Origin: Cycas panzhihuaensis
Taxonomy: Eukaryota > Cycadophyta
Assembly: GCA_023213395.1 (NCBI GenBank)
Contig: CM041465.1
Span: 35,285,741-35,349,740, forward strand
Direction of reading: 5' to 3'
DNA: 64,000 nucleotides
Positions 44,443 through 55,992 of this stretch are shown piece after piece (within the stretch, counting starts at the first letter, position 1; each line of letters opens with the position of its first letter). A program made the position numbers and the translations under genes. The notes below the pieces were generated by a model, which did not search any database, was not told the origin of the DNA, and was given only the letters and a program-made list of their open reading frames with translations.

Positions 44443-45735
44443 TCAACTTGCCACCATGGGTAAAAGATAACCAGCATTTGAAATTTTTACATGACTGAAA
44501 ATGATATGTGACTTGTGTATACAGTGACTCTCTCTCATAAATGAAGTACAATATGATCACAATGGGTTCTAAAAAGAAGTCCATAGTACATGTTATCCCC
44601 CCCATTCGGGGTACATTACATCAAGAAAACCTTGAAAATACAATATGTGCCTGAAGAAACTGAGAAAAAATGAAGATAAATAGAAACTTGTGACTTTGAA
44701 CTTAAAAATCTCCATAAAAACAGCTCCAAAATGTGTCAAATGACCTGTCAAATGAAAGCTCTCTCTGTTACGGATCCAACGCAATAGACGGAACTGAAAT
44801 CGGACCTTCCAATCTCAAGATACAGTCAGAAATGTGACAGATACTCTTTAACAATGCTGAAAAATGATGAAATGGGGATTAGCCCCCTTCATAAGCTGAC
44901 TGTCGGTCTTATTAAATCCATCATGTGATCGGGGCTAAAGGCTAAAGGGGCTAATGGATCTGAAATGATTATCTAATATAATTAAATCAACCTTTTCAAA
45001 CGAAAAAAATATAATCCCCTTTTAAAACAATTTGACGTCCGCCAAAAATAATCAAAAGCCAAACGAAAATTATCAGGAGCTTTATCTAATCCCTAATTAG
45101 GGTTCTGTGAATAATATTCTCGAACCGCCGCCATTGATGTTGCAAGACGCGAGGATGAAGAAGGGCCGCCATGAAATAGATGAAGATGCAGGTTTATGAG
45201 CCACTATGAAGAGTGTTTGTAGGTCGTCATGTACTGAGTCGGCGCCCTTTGTTGTGATTGCAGGTTGCAGGCTCAAGTCTTCAAAGAGCACGAGGCCTCC
45301 GTATACAGTTTCATGACAGGCTCTGCAATTCTCTTCCAATCAAAATCAGAAACCGGCACATAAATCTCCCATTCTGCATCCTGCTGTCTTTGTTCGTCCA
45401 ATCCAACTGGTTCTGTTCCAACCTCTAATGGCAACTTTTCTCATAACAACCGTGGGCGATGTTGTATGAATGATGACGTCTGTAATCGCGCTATTCATGC
45501 TCCACTCTTCCAATTGATTTCTTTAAGATAGTTTCAAAAGCATCGACAAGTTCTTCAGCTGAAGTGATTGCTATCCCAATTTCTTGCGTGGTTCGCATAG
45601 GATAATGCGGAATGAACTCAACCAGAAACTTGAAAATGGATAGCCCTCGAGAGGGATGAGCACAAGACAAAGATGCCAAGTTGAAATAAAGGCGTCGGCC
45701 AAAGGAAGCATGAGAACTTGAATTTAAAACTGTAA
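44443..45735 (-). other. Host-like fragment in place of CopK RT, copy 1
   Basis: About 1.29 kb with no retroelement motif, lying where RT should be. On the minus strand, 45716-45491 is open and protein-like (SFGRRLYFNLASLSCAHPSRG, then FLVEFIPHYPMRTTQEIG and AEELVDAFETILKKSIGRVEH, then TAG), preceded by TTTACAG, a possible splice acceptor. A second stretch (about 45440-45280) reads QDAEWEIYVPVSDFDWKRIA then EPVMKLYTEASCSLKT. The left part is AT-rich and leader-like. I do not recognise the protein. A captured fragment of a host gene is the simplest reading, not proven. Confidence 0.5.
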
Positions 45736-46100
45736 AGGCCAGGAACCGCGAAACCCACGGTACCGATGAAGAATATAAAGCAGCGATGTTAGGAGCACGT
45801 GAATCAATCTCGGTTAAGAAGACTCTTACAAGATTTTCAAATTAAGCAATGAAGGCCCCACTAAAATTTGGTGTGACAATCGAGGCGCTATTCAAATGAC
45901 CAAAAATCCAAGATTCCACGGCGAGAACAAAGCACATTGAAACTCAATACCACTTTATTCGGGAACTTGTACAAGCGAGCAGATAGAGTTGACTTATTGT
46001 AGCAATCAAGATCAAGCGGTGGATATTTTTACAAAGGCCTTGGGAAAAATTAAGTTTGAAAAGTTCGAGAGATGATTTAGGAGTCATACACATTGGGCTT
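45736..46100 (+). pseudogene. pol: CopK RNase H C-terminal part, copy 1
   Basis: Equivalent to the better copy at 53290-53650 (EYKAAVLGACESIWLRRLLQ, CDNQSAIQMTKNPVFHGRTKHIE). Here the frame is broken by clustered one- to three-base differences at CAG/CTG/CCG positions. It runs into GGGGAGAA and the LTR. Confidence 0.85.
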
Positions 46101-46110
46101 ATGGGGAGAA

Positions 46111-46443
46111 TGTTGGGAATAATCCCAATGTTCATGCACTAGCGCTTAGGGCCCCTCAAAGCCACCTTTGAGGGCCCCTAGGGCACCTTGAACTGATTCG
46201 TGACCGCTTGGGACCGACCACTCACGTGAGGTGCGTAGCACCGCTACTTATTTGTTATACTTTCTCAAACTAACCTTACTTGTTGTGCGGCTAGGGTGAT
46301 GGCGCTAGGCGCCTCCCGAATCTCTATTTAAGGGTTGGGAATACCTCCCTGGTGTTTATTAACACCGCCACTCTTTCAGAAATCGCCGTTGTACTCAAGA
46401 TGAAAGTGTCGTGATGTCCTGCTCTGCTCCTCCGGCTCCATCA
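46111..46443 (+). repeat. CopK 3' LTR, copy 1
   Basis: 333 bp, close to the 5' LTR; preceded by ATGGGGAGAA (polypurine tract) and followed by the target duplication CCGAG. Confidence 0.95.
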
Positions 46444-47425
46444 CCGAGGTTCCCAAATTTGATGGGACCTCATCACAAGACCCAACGGAATATGTCCATA
46501 GTCTTTCTATGGCATGCATCGATTATTGGGCTTACGATCACATACTCATAAAACTCTTCCCACGTTCTCTTCAAGGCAATGCCCTTAAGTGGTTTTATCG
46601 CCTACCAGCACATTCTATATTTTCATTCTAACAACTCGTGGTTGAATTCGTCAACTATTTTGACATAGCTCATCCTTTCGAAAGTGGAATGAAAGCCCTC
46701 TCGTCTCTTAAACAAGGTCACGATGAGATGAATCATGACTTTGTGAGACACTTCCATGACCTGCTTCACTCCACCAAGGCAACCTTGCATGAGGAGTTAA
46801 AGAGAGACCTCTTCATTAACACCCTTCGCCTAGAAATCCATGTTGAAGTCCTTAAAATGAGGGCAATGACGTGCGACTCTGCCATAGCCAAGTGCTTGGG
46901 ACCTGAGGCCATTGAGATCCAAGCAGATCTCAAGAAGCCTCCCAAGCCCTCACAACGGCGTGAGACACCTCTACCACCCCCTGAAACTAAAGTCCAACGA
47001 TGCGCGGATCTTCTTTCCATCCAACAGAGAAGACCTTGGATGCCCTTACTTCCACTATACATTTGTTCGAACGTACCATGAAGGAGCTTAATCTCCAAGC
47101 CCCTTCATCCCCCACCTCACACAGACTAGTTTACCAAGCCTCTCAAGTCACTCCCCCAAAGGGCGATAATGCCCAATCCTCTCAAATGAGGAATCCAGAT
47201 TCCTCCCTAGAGAAGAAGTGGTGTTCCATCTATGGGGATTGTTTTCATGAAGATTCACAATGCCGGGCCCAACACCCTAAAGCCGCCCCGCAACGTGATT
47301 CTTCTCCCAAACGGGCATCTAAGCCCAACCTAAACCAGCCCGTCCATAAGGATTCCTTCCCCAAACATGGGGAACATGATCGCAACAACCAACAAAAGTG
47401 TAATCGAAATAGAGGAGGGTCCTAA
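46444..47425 (+). pseudogene. gag: TatJ Gag, copy 1
   Basis: VPKFDGTSSQDPTEYVHSLS, LFPRSLQGNALKWFYRLP, a TAA near 46630, then VEFVNYFDIAHPFESGMKAL and LKRDLFINTL: the Tat/gypsy Gag core. A Cys/His motif (WCSIYGDCFHEDSQC) and a basic tail follow. The frame changes at about 47000, where copy 2 reads VQQSARSSF and copy 1 has a scrambled 11-base stretch. Confidence 0.88.
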
Positions 47426-47739
47426 ACCCTCGCCCTTCATAAACTAAAGGGAAGGGAGCAAGGAACTCGTCCTCTTCTTTTAGTTCTGTCAACCGCCACA
47501 CTCCTTCACCCTCTCGATCTCAGAATAAAGGAAAGAGAGTCATTCAAATGCTTGAGACCATGCTATTATATGCCCTAACTTGGTCTCAAGCAACTAAAGA
47601 GGCAAATGACACCTCTTCTTCCATACCTCATCTGGATTCTCTTTTGGAAGTCCCTCCTCCAGAACTCCCCACGCTTCCTAAGACTGCTCCCATTCGTCCT
47701 AGTCATTACGACTTTCGACGGGCACTTCCCTAACCTACC

Positions 47740-48108
47740 ATGAAGGGGAATCCTTTCTCCATTGTCGATGAACTTCACAGCGTAGCCGTGAGTATGTCCA
47801 TGATGGACTTCCTCAGAATCTATCCTAAGCAACGTACCCTTCTCTTGGAAACCTTGGGATTGGGTGACGCGCTTGTTCATGCCTTGGGCGTCGCCCCAAG
47901 TCGTAGACTCGTCATCTCTTTTGATCCCAAATATCTTCCCCCAATTGGTGAAAGGGAATGCCAATGGCACTACCCCTTCACCATAATTATTGACACACCT
48001 GACTGCACTCTTCGAAGAACTATTGTAGATAATGGTTCTTCCGTTAATGCCATGCCCTTACACGTTATGCAAGAACTCGACATTTTAGCCCTCGAATCGA
48101 TTCCATGA
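47740..48108 (+). pseudogene. pol: TatJ protease, copy 1
   Basis: 122 codons ending with RRTIVDNGSSVNAMPLHVMQ. Tat proteases use D-[NG]-G-S for the active site, so DNGS (Asp 48028-48030) is probably intact. The upstream part (FLRIYPKQRTLLLETLGLGD) links Gag and protease. The domain is cut by a stop at 48106-48108. Confidence 0.8.
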
Positions 48109-48739
48109 TGGTGTCAAAGCTACGATGGTAGTAAAAAAACACCTTGAGATTGATATCTATCCCCCTTACTCTTGAGGACAAGACTATCCTCACTGACATT
48201 ATAGTCATCGACGTGGACGTCGACTACAACCTCTTATGGGGACGCCCATGGCTTGACCAAATGGGAGCCGTGTGCTCGTCCCAATGGGAACAACTTAAAT
48301 TTGTCCATGAGGGGTGAATGAGAGTTGTCTCCTGGGAGCCTCCTCCTACCAAATAACTTTGTTAACCTCGTCAAGCGGTTCGTGATCAGGCAAAGGGCAA
48401 CAAGGGTCTTTCTGCCCATGCTTCTGCTTGTTCCATCGACATCCCTGATTCGTCTCTTTTGGAAGAAGGTCCTTCCCCTTCTTCCTCCAACCTTATATGC
48501 TTTACCCATATTGGTGTGGGGAGCTATGGATATCTCACCGTGCTTAGCAGCAGCAGTCCGGCAAGAAAGATGAGGACCTTCTTTGTCCCATATCCCTCCT
48601 AAGCATGAGTAGGAGGCACTCCCTTTGTTTCAGCTCCTAACCTGAAATCCCTGCCATTGAAGAGGCTAGCTTTTCCCTTGGGTCACATGTTATTGCTCCT
48701 ATCGATCATGCGATCTCTCATATCACTTCGCTTTCCACT

Positions 48740-49081
48740 TTGTCTCCTTCCATAGGTGATGAAACAACGGAACCTCTTGCCACTCCTTATAAGAGGACTC
48801 CTTCCGACTCTTCCAAAGAGTCCCTTAAGTATATCGAGTGGTGGGTTGACCGCTACAGTCCTGCCGCTCCTTCTACTCCTCGCTCTTCATCTTCTCGAGG
48901 TGTGGTCATCCATGGGATGGACTATTTTGAGGACGAAGAGGCTTTGCTCAAGCACCTGGCAGGCTCTATGCCCAACTTCCCTCATGGTCATCACAGGCTT
49001 GGTCACCAGAAGGTCTTAGCTATCAGGTCATCTCTCGCCGACCCAAATCCATCTCCTATTTTGCCCCTTCCTATTGACTGA
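48740..49081 (+). pseudogene. TatJ protease-RT spacer, copy 1
   Basis: 113 open codons (PSDSSKESLKYIEWWVDRYS, then SSSRGVVIHGMDYFEDEEAL) between protease and RT in pol order. Acidic and Ser-rich; a linker of the polyprotein with no known motif. In copy 2 the same frame is open from 55993, for 207 codons. Confidence 0.6.
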
Positions 49082-49255
49082 GCCCCCCTTCATTTCGAGG
49101 AAGGGAATGCCATGTGCATGGCGGTAACCAAGAACATAGTCCTTGCCCCAAGTAAGGTCATAAAGGTAGGAGCAGAATGCTCTTCTGATGAAATGAAAGA
49201 ATGCACTCTCCTATTACAGGAATTCTGAGATGTCTTCGTATGGGACTACTCTGAT

Positions 49256-49834
49256 ATGAAGGGAATAGACCCTTCTATCGTTACCCACAACCTTACCACC
49301 ATTCTGGGTACTCGCCCCGTGCATAAAAAACAACGCCCTCTTCACCCAAAACTCTCAGCTACTATGAACATGGAAGTGGAAAACCTCCTAAACATGAGGT
49401 TGATCACTTCCATCAGCTACCCTAAGTGGGTGTCCAACATTGTTCCTATTGCCAAAAAGAACGGGACAATCAGGATATGCGTTGATTTCCGTGACATCAA
49501 CAATGCGTGTCCTAAGGATAACTTCCCTCTCCCCTTCATCGATCAAATCATTGATCGAACTGCTGGTTTTGAAGTCATTTCCCTAATGAACGACTTCTCA
49601 AGCTATAACCAAATCTAAATTTCTCCCAAAGACCGTCACAAGATGGCCTTCACTACCTCTTGGGGCACCTTCGCCTATAAGGCGATGCCCTTTGGGCTAA
49701 AGAATGTACGCACCACTTATCAAAGGGCGATACAATTTATTTTAGATGAACTCATTAACGATACTCTCGAGATTTTTATGGACGACATGATGGGTCTCTC
49801 ATGTATTAGAGCCCACCATCCTATCGATTTGTGA
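49256..49834 (+). pseudogene. pol: TatJ reverse transcriptase, copy 1
   Basis: KWVSNIVPIAKKNGTIRICV, DFRDINNACPKDNFPLPFID, FTTSWGTFAYKAMPFGLKN and EIFMDDMMG are the Tat RT blocks in order. The second catalytic pair is kept (Asp codons 49781-49786). The first catalytic Asp, in the M-D-G-F-S-G-Y pattern, reads MNDFSSY (49586-49594): Asp to Asn and Gly to Asp, both G-to-A. A TAA at 49616 interrupts the frame. Confidence 0.92.
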
Positions 49835-50099
49835 GCCATCTTCACATGATGTCGCGAATACCATGTAAGTCTAAACCCTCTACAATGCATGTTAAATCGT
49901 AATGGCTGGCAAACTCCTTAGTTTCCTTGTCTCAAAACAAGGAATCCAACTTGACCTCAACAAAGTCAAGGCCATCCTTGACATGCCGCCTCCTAAAACC
50001 TAATGACAAATTAAGTCGTTCTTGGGTAGACTCAGATTTCTTAGTCATTTCTTGGCGAATTTCACCATAAACGCAAAACCCCTTACTAACATGTAGAAG

Positions 50100-50640
50100 A
50101 AAGGGGCCTCATTTGTTTGGTCTTCAAAGGCCCAACAAGTCTTCGAGGAGCTTAAGAGACCTCTTGCTTCTGCCCCAACTTTGGCACCCTCTCTTTTCGA
50201 CAGGCCCTTCATCCTATACACTTCGGCCATCGTTAAATCCTTGGGCACCATGCTAGCCCAAGAAGATGATTCGGGAACTGAAAGAGCTATGTACTTTATT
50301 AGTTGCACCCTCTTGACTGTCAAACTTAATTACTCCCTACAGGAAGAAGTGCCTCTCCTTAGTGCACACTACCAAGAAGTTTAGGTACTACTTGCTCGGA
50401 AACACTACTCGCGTGATCATCTAGTCTGATCCCCTAAGATAATTGCTAACACGATCCAACCTGACAGGTAGGACTGGCAAGTGGGCCATCCTCCTTTAGG
50501 AATTTGACCTCAAAATCGTTAATAGGAAGTCAAAGAAAGGGATGGTGGTTGTCGAAGAACTCGCTGACACCCCCATCCCGAACCCTTTTGGTGCTCCCAT
50601 TGATGATTCTTTGCCTGACGAGCCTATTTTGGCTATTTAG
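50100..50640 (+). pseudogene. pol: TatJ RNase H, copy 1
   Basis: APSLFDRPFILYTSAIVKSL and MLAQEDDSGTERAMYFIS are clear Tat RNase H sequence. The next block reads YSLQEEVPL here, but YSPAEKKCLSLVHTTKKFRY in copy 2, because of a small scramble. LTGRTGKWA-like and EFDLKIVNRKSKK-like sequence follows near 50460-50540. Confidence 0.85.
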
Positions 50641-50748
50641 GATTCTTATCCTCACCCACTTGCTGATAATGAGAGGTATGAGAACATTGTCCAATACCTC
50701 ACCGAGCAGCATTATCGTCCCAAAGCGAGTGACAAAGTTAGGTCACGA

Positions 50749-51723
50749 TTGAGCCATCTTGCTGGCGAAGATTTCCTCATGGGCAAGGTATTGTATAAGA
50801 GATCCTTTAATGGGATCCTTCTCCGTTACGCCAACTCTAATGAAGCGACCAAATACTTCATGAATGCCACAACGGCATTTGTGGGGATCATTTTAGGGGT
50901 TAATCTATGGCCCAAAGGATCCTTCACATGGGCTATTATTGGTCATCCCTCTTTGAGGACACCCACGCTTATGCTTTGCGATGTCATCGGTGCCAAGAGC
51001 ATGCTAACATCGCCCATTTGCCTTCCGAGGCCCTGCACCCTGTCATATCTCCATGGCCATTTTCTCAATGGGGTTTAGACCTCATCGGGACCATATCCCC
51101 ACCTTCTTTGTCACAACACAAGTTCATCTTGACCGCGACGGAATACTTTACTAAATGGATAAAGCGATCCCTTTGACCTCTACCCCTGGTAAGACGATAG
51201 CCACCTTTGTCTACCAGCACATCATTTGTCGATTCAAAGTCCACGACGTCCTGATTACGGATAATAGAACTCCTTTCTATAATAAGGAAATGGACAAACT
51301 TTATGAGAAATTTAAGATATGTCATAAAACCTCCTCTCCCTATTACCCCCAAGCCAATGGCCATGTTGAATCATTCAACAAAACCCTTATAAATATCCTG
51401 AAGAAAATCGTTACCCAATCCCAAAGGGATTGGCATCTTCAACTCCTTTCCGCTCTATGGGCATATCGCATATATATCTAGATGGCTACGTGAATGATCC
51501 TGTTCTCCCTTGTGTATGGAATAGAGGCGGTTCTCCCATTGGAAGTTGAGATCTCTTTCTTATGGGTTTTCCTTCAGGGTCTTGTTGATGAGGAGACTCT
51601 CCGTCAAGCTCGTCTCCTAGACCTCGAGGCCGTAGATGAGAGATGCTTGATTGCTTACCAAACGATTCTCGCCTCTAAGGCTAGGGCACGAAGGACGTAC
51701 GACAAGCGCCTTTGCTCCTGCCC
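50749..51723 (+). pseudogene. pol: TatJ integrase, copy 1, truncated
   Basis: CHRCQEHANIAHLPSEALHP (finger), WGLDLIGTISPPS (Asp 51078-51080), VLITDNRTPFYNKE (Asp 51260-51262) and PQANGHVESFNKTL (Glu 51368-51370, 35 residues on) are present in two frames. The triad is kept. The coding sequence stops at CTCCTGCCC (51723) where the inverted filler begins; copy 2 continues to the natural end. Confidence 0.9.
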
Positions 51724-51982
51724 ATATGGACTTCAGCAGTTTTTTATTTGGTGCAGCAGTGTTTATGATCTAGCAATGTTTATGATCCAGTAATGTTTAT
51801 GATCCAGCAGCATTTATGATCCAGCAGACTTTTGGAGACTCTTGCCATGTGCCATGTGCCATGTGCTTATTATATATATTTTCCTGCTTGCACTCCCATA
51901 TGAGCAAGGGGTGGGACCTTATCTGACTACTCTTGCCCGACTCACGATTGCTCACGTGTCTGAGATCCTGATCCGTCTTCTC
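51724..51982 (-). repeat. Inverted filler between the two duplicate copies
   Basis: 259 bp that is the reverse complement of 43873-44131 with about 10-15 percent difference, including the four GGATCATAAA units and the ATATATAATAAGCACATGGC block. It joins TatJ integrase on the left to the start of copy 2 on the right. Confidence 0.95.
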
Positions 51983-53285
51983 TCAACTTGCCACCATGGG
52001 TAAAAGATAACCAGCATTTGAAATTTTTACATGACTGAAAATGATATGTGACTTGTGTAGCACAGGTGACTCTCTCTCATAAATGAAGTACAATATGATC
52101 ACAATGGGTTCTAAAAAGAAGTCCATAGTACATGTTATCCCCCCCATTCGGGGTACATTACATCAAGAAAACCTTGAAAATACAATATGTGCCTGAAGAA
52201 ACTGAGAAAAAATGAAGATAAATAGAAACTTGTGACTTTGAACTTAAAAATCTCCATAAAAACAGCTCCAAAATGTGTCAAATGACCTGTCAAATGAAAG
52301 CTCTCTACATTACGGATCCAACGCATAGCATTTTAACCATCGGACCTTCCAATCTCAAGATACAGTCAGAAATGTGACAGATACTCTTTAACAATGCTGA
52401 AAAATGATGAAATGGGGATTAGCCCCCTTCATAAGCTGACTGTCGGTCTTATTAAATCCATCATGTGATCGGGGCTAAAGGCTAAAGGGGCTAATGGATC
52501 TGAAATGATTATCTAATATAATTAAATCAACCTTTTCAAACGAAAAAAATATAATCCCCTTTTAAAACAATTTGACGTCCGCCAAAAATAATCAAAAGCC
52601 AAATGAAAATTATCAGGAGCTTTATCTAATCCCTAATTAGGGTTCTGTGAATAATATTCTCGAACCGCCGTCATTGATGTTGCAAGACGCGAGGATGAAG
52701 AAGGGCCGCCATGAAATAGATGAAGATGCAGGTTTATGAGCCACTATGAAGAGTGTTTGTAGGTCGCCGTCATGTACAGAGAGTCGAGCGCCACTGTTGT
52801 GATTGCAGGTTGCAGGCTCAAGTCTTCAAAGAGCACGAGGCCTCCGTATACAGTTTCATGACAGGCTCTGCAATTCTCTTCCAATCAAAATCAGAAACCG
52901 GCACATAAATCTCCCATTCTGCATCCTGCTGTCTTTGTTCGTCCAATCCAACTGGTTCTATTCCAACCTCTAATGGCAACTTTTCTCATAACAACCGTGG
53001 GCGATGTTGTATGAATGATGACGTCTGTAATCGCGCTATTCATGCTCCACTCTTCCAATTGATTTCTTCAAGATAGTTTCAAAAGCATCGACAAGTTCTT
53101 CAGCTGAAGTGATTGCTATCCCAATTTCTTGCGTGGTTCGCATAGGATAATGCGGAATGAACTCAACCAGAAACTTGAAAATGGATAGCCCTCGAGAGGG
53201 ATGAGCACAAGACAAAGATGCCAAGTTGAAATAAAGGCGTCGGCCAAAGGAAGCATGAGAACTTGAATTTAAAACTGTAAAGGCC
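51983..53285 (-). other. Host-like fragment, copy 2
   Basis: Same as 44443-45735. The minus-strand open stretch 53224-53036 encodes the same 62 residues with no change. The differing spots lie mainly near 52305-52345 and 52765-52795. Confidence 0.5.
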
Positions 53286-53289
53286 AGGA

Positions 53290-53650
53290 ACCGCGAAAAC
53301 CCACAGCCGATGAAGAATATAAAGCCGCAGTGTTAGGAGCCTGTGAATCAATCTGGTTAAGAAGACTCTTACAAGATTTTCAAATTAAACAGCAAGGCCC
53401 CACTAAAATTTGGTGTGACAATCAGAGCGCTATTCAAATGACCAAAAATCCAGTATTCCACGGCAGAACAAAGCACATTGAAACTCAATACCACTTTATT
53501 CAGGAACTTGTACAAGCGAGCAGATAGAGTTGACTTATTGTAGCACCGAAGATCAAACAGCGGATATTTTTACAAAGGCCTTGGGAAAAATTAAGTTTGA
53601 AAAGTTCAGAGATGATTTAGGAGTCATACACATTGGGCTTATGGGGGAGA
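53290..53650 (+). pseudogene. pol: CopK RNase H C-terminal part, copy 2
   Basis: DEEYKAAVLGACESIWLRRL, LQDFQIKQQGPTKIWCDNQS, AIQMTKNPVFHGRTKHIET and YHFIQELVQASR are readable without a break, then TAG at 53525. TADIFTKALGKIKFEKFRDD and LGVIHIGLMGENVG run into the LTR. The frame is the more intact of the two copies. Confidence 0.92.
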
Positions 53651-53651
53651 A

Positions 53652-53977
53652 TGTTGGGAATAATCCCAATGTTTATGCACTAGGGCGCTTAGGGCCCCTC
53701 AAAGCCACCTTTGAGGGCCCCTAGGGCACCTTGAACTGCTCGGCCGCCGGACCGACCACTCACGTGAGGTGCATTATCACGCTATTTATTTTTATACTTT
53801 TCAAACTAACCTTAATTGTTGTGCATTAGGGTGATGGCGCCGACGCCTCCCCGAATCTCTATTTAAGGGTTGGGAATACCTCCACGGTGTTTATTAACAC
53901 CGCCACTCTTTCGTAAATCGCGTTGTACTCAAGATGAAAGTGTCGTGATGTCCTGCTCTGCTCCTCCGGCTCCATCA
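53652..53977 (+). repeat. CopK 3' LTR, copy 2
   Basis: 326 bp; preceded by ATGGGGGAGAA and followed by CCGAG like copy 1. Confidence 0.95.
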
Positions 53978-54960
53978 CCGAGGTTCCCAAATTTGATGGG
54001 ACCTCATCACAAGACCCAACGGAATATGTCCATAGTCTTTCTATGGCATGCATCGATTATTGGGCTTACGATCACATACTCATAAAACTCTTCCCACGTT
54101 CTCTTCAAGGCAATGCCCTTAAGTGGTTTTATCGCCTACCAGCACATTCTATCTTTTCATTCTAACAACTCGTGGTTGAATTCGTCAACTATTTTGACAT
54201 AGCTCATCCTTTCGAAAGTGGAATGAAAGCCCTCTCGTCTCTTAAACAAGGTCACGATGAGATGAATCATGACTTTGTGAGACACTTCCATGACCTGCTT
54301 CACTCCACCAAGGCAACCTTGCATGAGGAGTTAAAGAGAGACCTCTTCATTAACACCCTTCGCCTAGAAATCCATGTTGAAGTCCTTAAAATGAGGGCAA
54401 TGACGTGCGACTCTGCCATAGCCAATTGCTTGGCACCTGAGGCCATTGAGATCCAAGCAGATCTCAAGAAGCCTCCCAAGCCCTCACAACGGCGTGAGAC
54501 ACCTCCACCACCCCCTGAAACTAAAGTCCAACAGTCTGCCAGATCTTCTTTCCATCCAACAGAGAAGACCTTGGATGCCCTTACTTCCACTATACATTTG
54601 TTCGAACATACCATGAAGGAGCTTAATCTCCAAGCCCCTTCATCCCCCACCTCACACAGACTAGTTTACCAAGCCTCTCAAGTCACTCCCCCAAAGGGCG
54701 ATAATGCCCAATCCTCTCAAATGAGGAATCCAGATTCCTCCCTAGAGAAGAAGTGGTGTTCCATCTATGGGGATTGTTTTCATGAAGATTCACAATGCCG
54801 GGCCCAACACCCTAAAGCCGCCCCGCAACGTGATTCTTCTCCCAAACGGGCATCTAAGCCCAACCTAAACCAGCCCGTCCATAAGGATTCCTTCCCCAAA
54901 CATGGGGAACATGATCGCAACAACCAACAAAAGTGTAATCGAAATAGAGGAGGGTCCTAA
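53978..54960 (+). pseudogene. gag: TatJ Gag, copy 2
   Basis: As copy 1, but with 262 uninterrupted codons from 54172 to 54960 after a TAA near 54164. These cover the Gag core end, a Pro-rich hinge (PSQRRETPPPPPETKV), QQSARSSFHP and the Cys/His motif WCSIYGDCFHEDSQC, and end in a basic tail. It is the best Gag reading in the window. Gag forms the particle shell; the Cys/His motif may bind RNA, though it is not a standard CX2CX4HX4C knuckle. Confidence 0.92.
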
Positions 54961-55273
54961 ACCCTCGCCCTTCATAAACTAAAGGGAAGGGAGCAAGGAA
55001 CTCGTCCTCTTCTTTTAGTTCTGTCAACCGCCACACTCCTTCACCCTCTCGATCTCGGAATAAGGGAAAGAGAGTCATTCAAATGCTTGAGACCATGCTA
55101 TTATATGCCCTAACTTGGTCTCAAGCAACTAAAGAGGCAAATGACACCTCTTCTTCCATACCTCATCTGGATTCTCTTTTGGAAGTCCCTCCTCCAGAAC
55201 TCCCCACGCTTCCTAAGACTGCTCCCATTCGTCCTAGTCATTACGACTTTCGGCGGCACTTCCCTAACCTACC

Positions 55274-55642
55274 ATGAAGGGGAATCCTTTCTCCATTGTC
55301 GATGAACTTCACAGCGTAGCCGTGAGTATGTCCATGATGGACTTCCTCAGAATCTATCCTAAGCAACGTACCCTTCTCTTGGAAACCTTGGGATTGGGTG
55401 ACGCGCTTGTTCATGCCTTGGGCGCCGCCCCAAATCGTAGACTCGTCATCTCTTTTGATCCCAAATATCTTCCCCCAATTGGTGAAAGGGAATGCCAATG
55501 GCACTACCCCTTCACCATAATTATTGACACACCTGACTGCACTCTTCGAAGAACTATTGTAGATAATGGTTCTTCCGTTAATGCCATGCCCTTACACGTT
55601 ATGCAAGAACTCGACATTTTAGCCCTCAAATCGATTCCATGA
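55274..55642 (+). pseudogene. pol: TatJ protease, copy 2
   Basis: Identical layout to copy 1: FLRIYPKQRTLLLETLGLGD and IVDNGSSVNAMPLHVMQ with the active-site Asp at 55562-55564. It differs from copy 1 at a few residues. Stop at 55640-55642. Confidence 0.82.
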
Positions 55643-55992
55643 TGGTGTCAAAGCTACGATGGTAGTAAAAAAACACCTTGAGATTGATATCTATCCCCCT
55701 TACTCTTGAGGACAAGACTATCCTCACTGACATTATAGTCATCGACGTGGACGTCGACTACAACCTCTTATGGGGACGCCCATGGCTTGACCAAATGGGA
55801 GCCGTGTGCTCGTCCCAATGGGAACAACTTAAATTTGTCCATGAGGGGTGAATGAGAGTTGTCTCCTGGGAGCCTCCTCCTACCAAATAACTTTGTTAAC
55901 CTCATCAAGCGGTTCGTGATCAGGCAAAGGGCGACAAGGGTCTTTCTGCCCATGCTTCTGCTTGTTCCATCGACATCCCTGATTCGTCTCTT

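Larger units (their letters stand above)
36934..46443 (+). mobile_element. CopK: young Ty1/copia element in TatJ gag
   Basis: It has a 334-bp 5' LTR, an initiator-Met primer site, a very long leader (3.8 kb), gag, protease, integrase, a broken RT, RNase H, a polypurine tract and a 333-bp 3' LTR. A perfect 5-bp target duplication CCGAG lies at 36929-36933 and 46444-46448. TatJ Gag reads straight across the two flanks (PPHPPE, then VPKFDGTSS). The LTRs are close to identical apart from clustered small differences, so it is recent relative to its host. Confidence 0.95.
44443..51723 (+). repeat. Tandem duplication, copy 1 (7.28 kb)
   Basis: Near-identical to 51983-59260 in the same orientation; offset 7,534-7,545 bp throughout. 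It holds the host-like fragment, CopK RNase H, CopK 3' LTR and TatJ gag to integrase. It ends in the integrase at ...CTCCTGCCC. Confidence 0.97.

Noticed and set aside
47575-47970. 131-codon minus-strand ORF across TatJ gag-protease (also its copy at 55241-55504)
   Set aside because: Antisense shadow of a coding region whose plus-strand frame has clear Gag and protease motifs.
48325-48573. Leu/Pro-rich plus-strand ORF and the similar 48756-49019 and 56291-56554
   Set aside because: Out-of-frame readings over the protease-RT spacer, which has a longer, more regular frame.
50045-50323. 92-codon minus-strand ORF (copy at 57579-57857)
   Set aside because: Antisense of the RNase H frame; no motif of its own.
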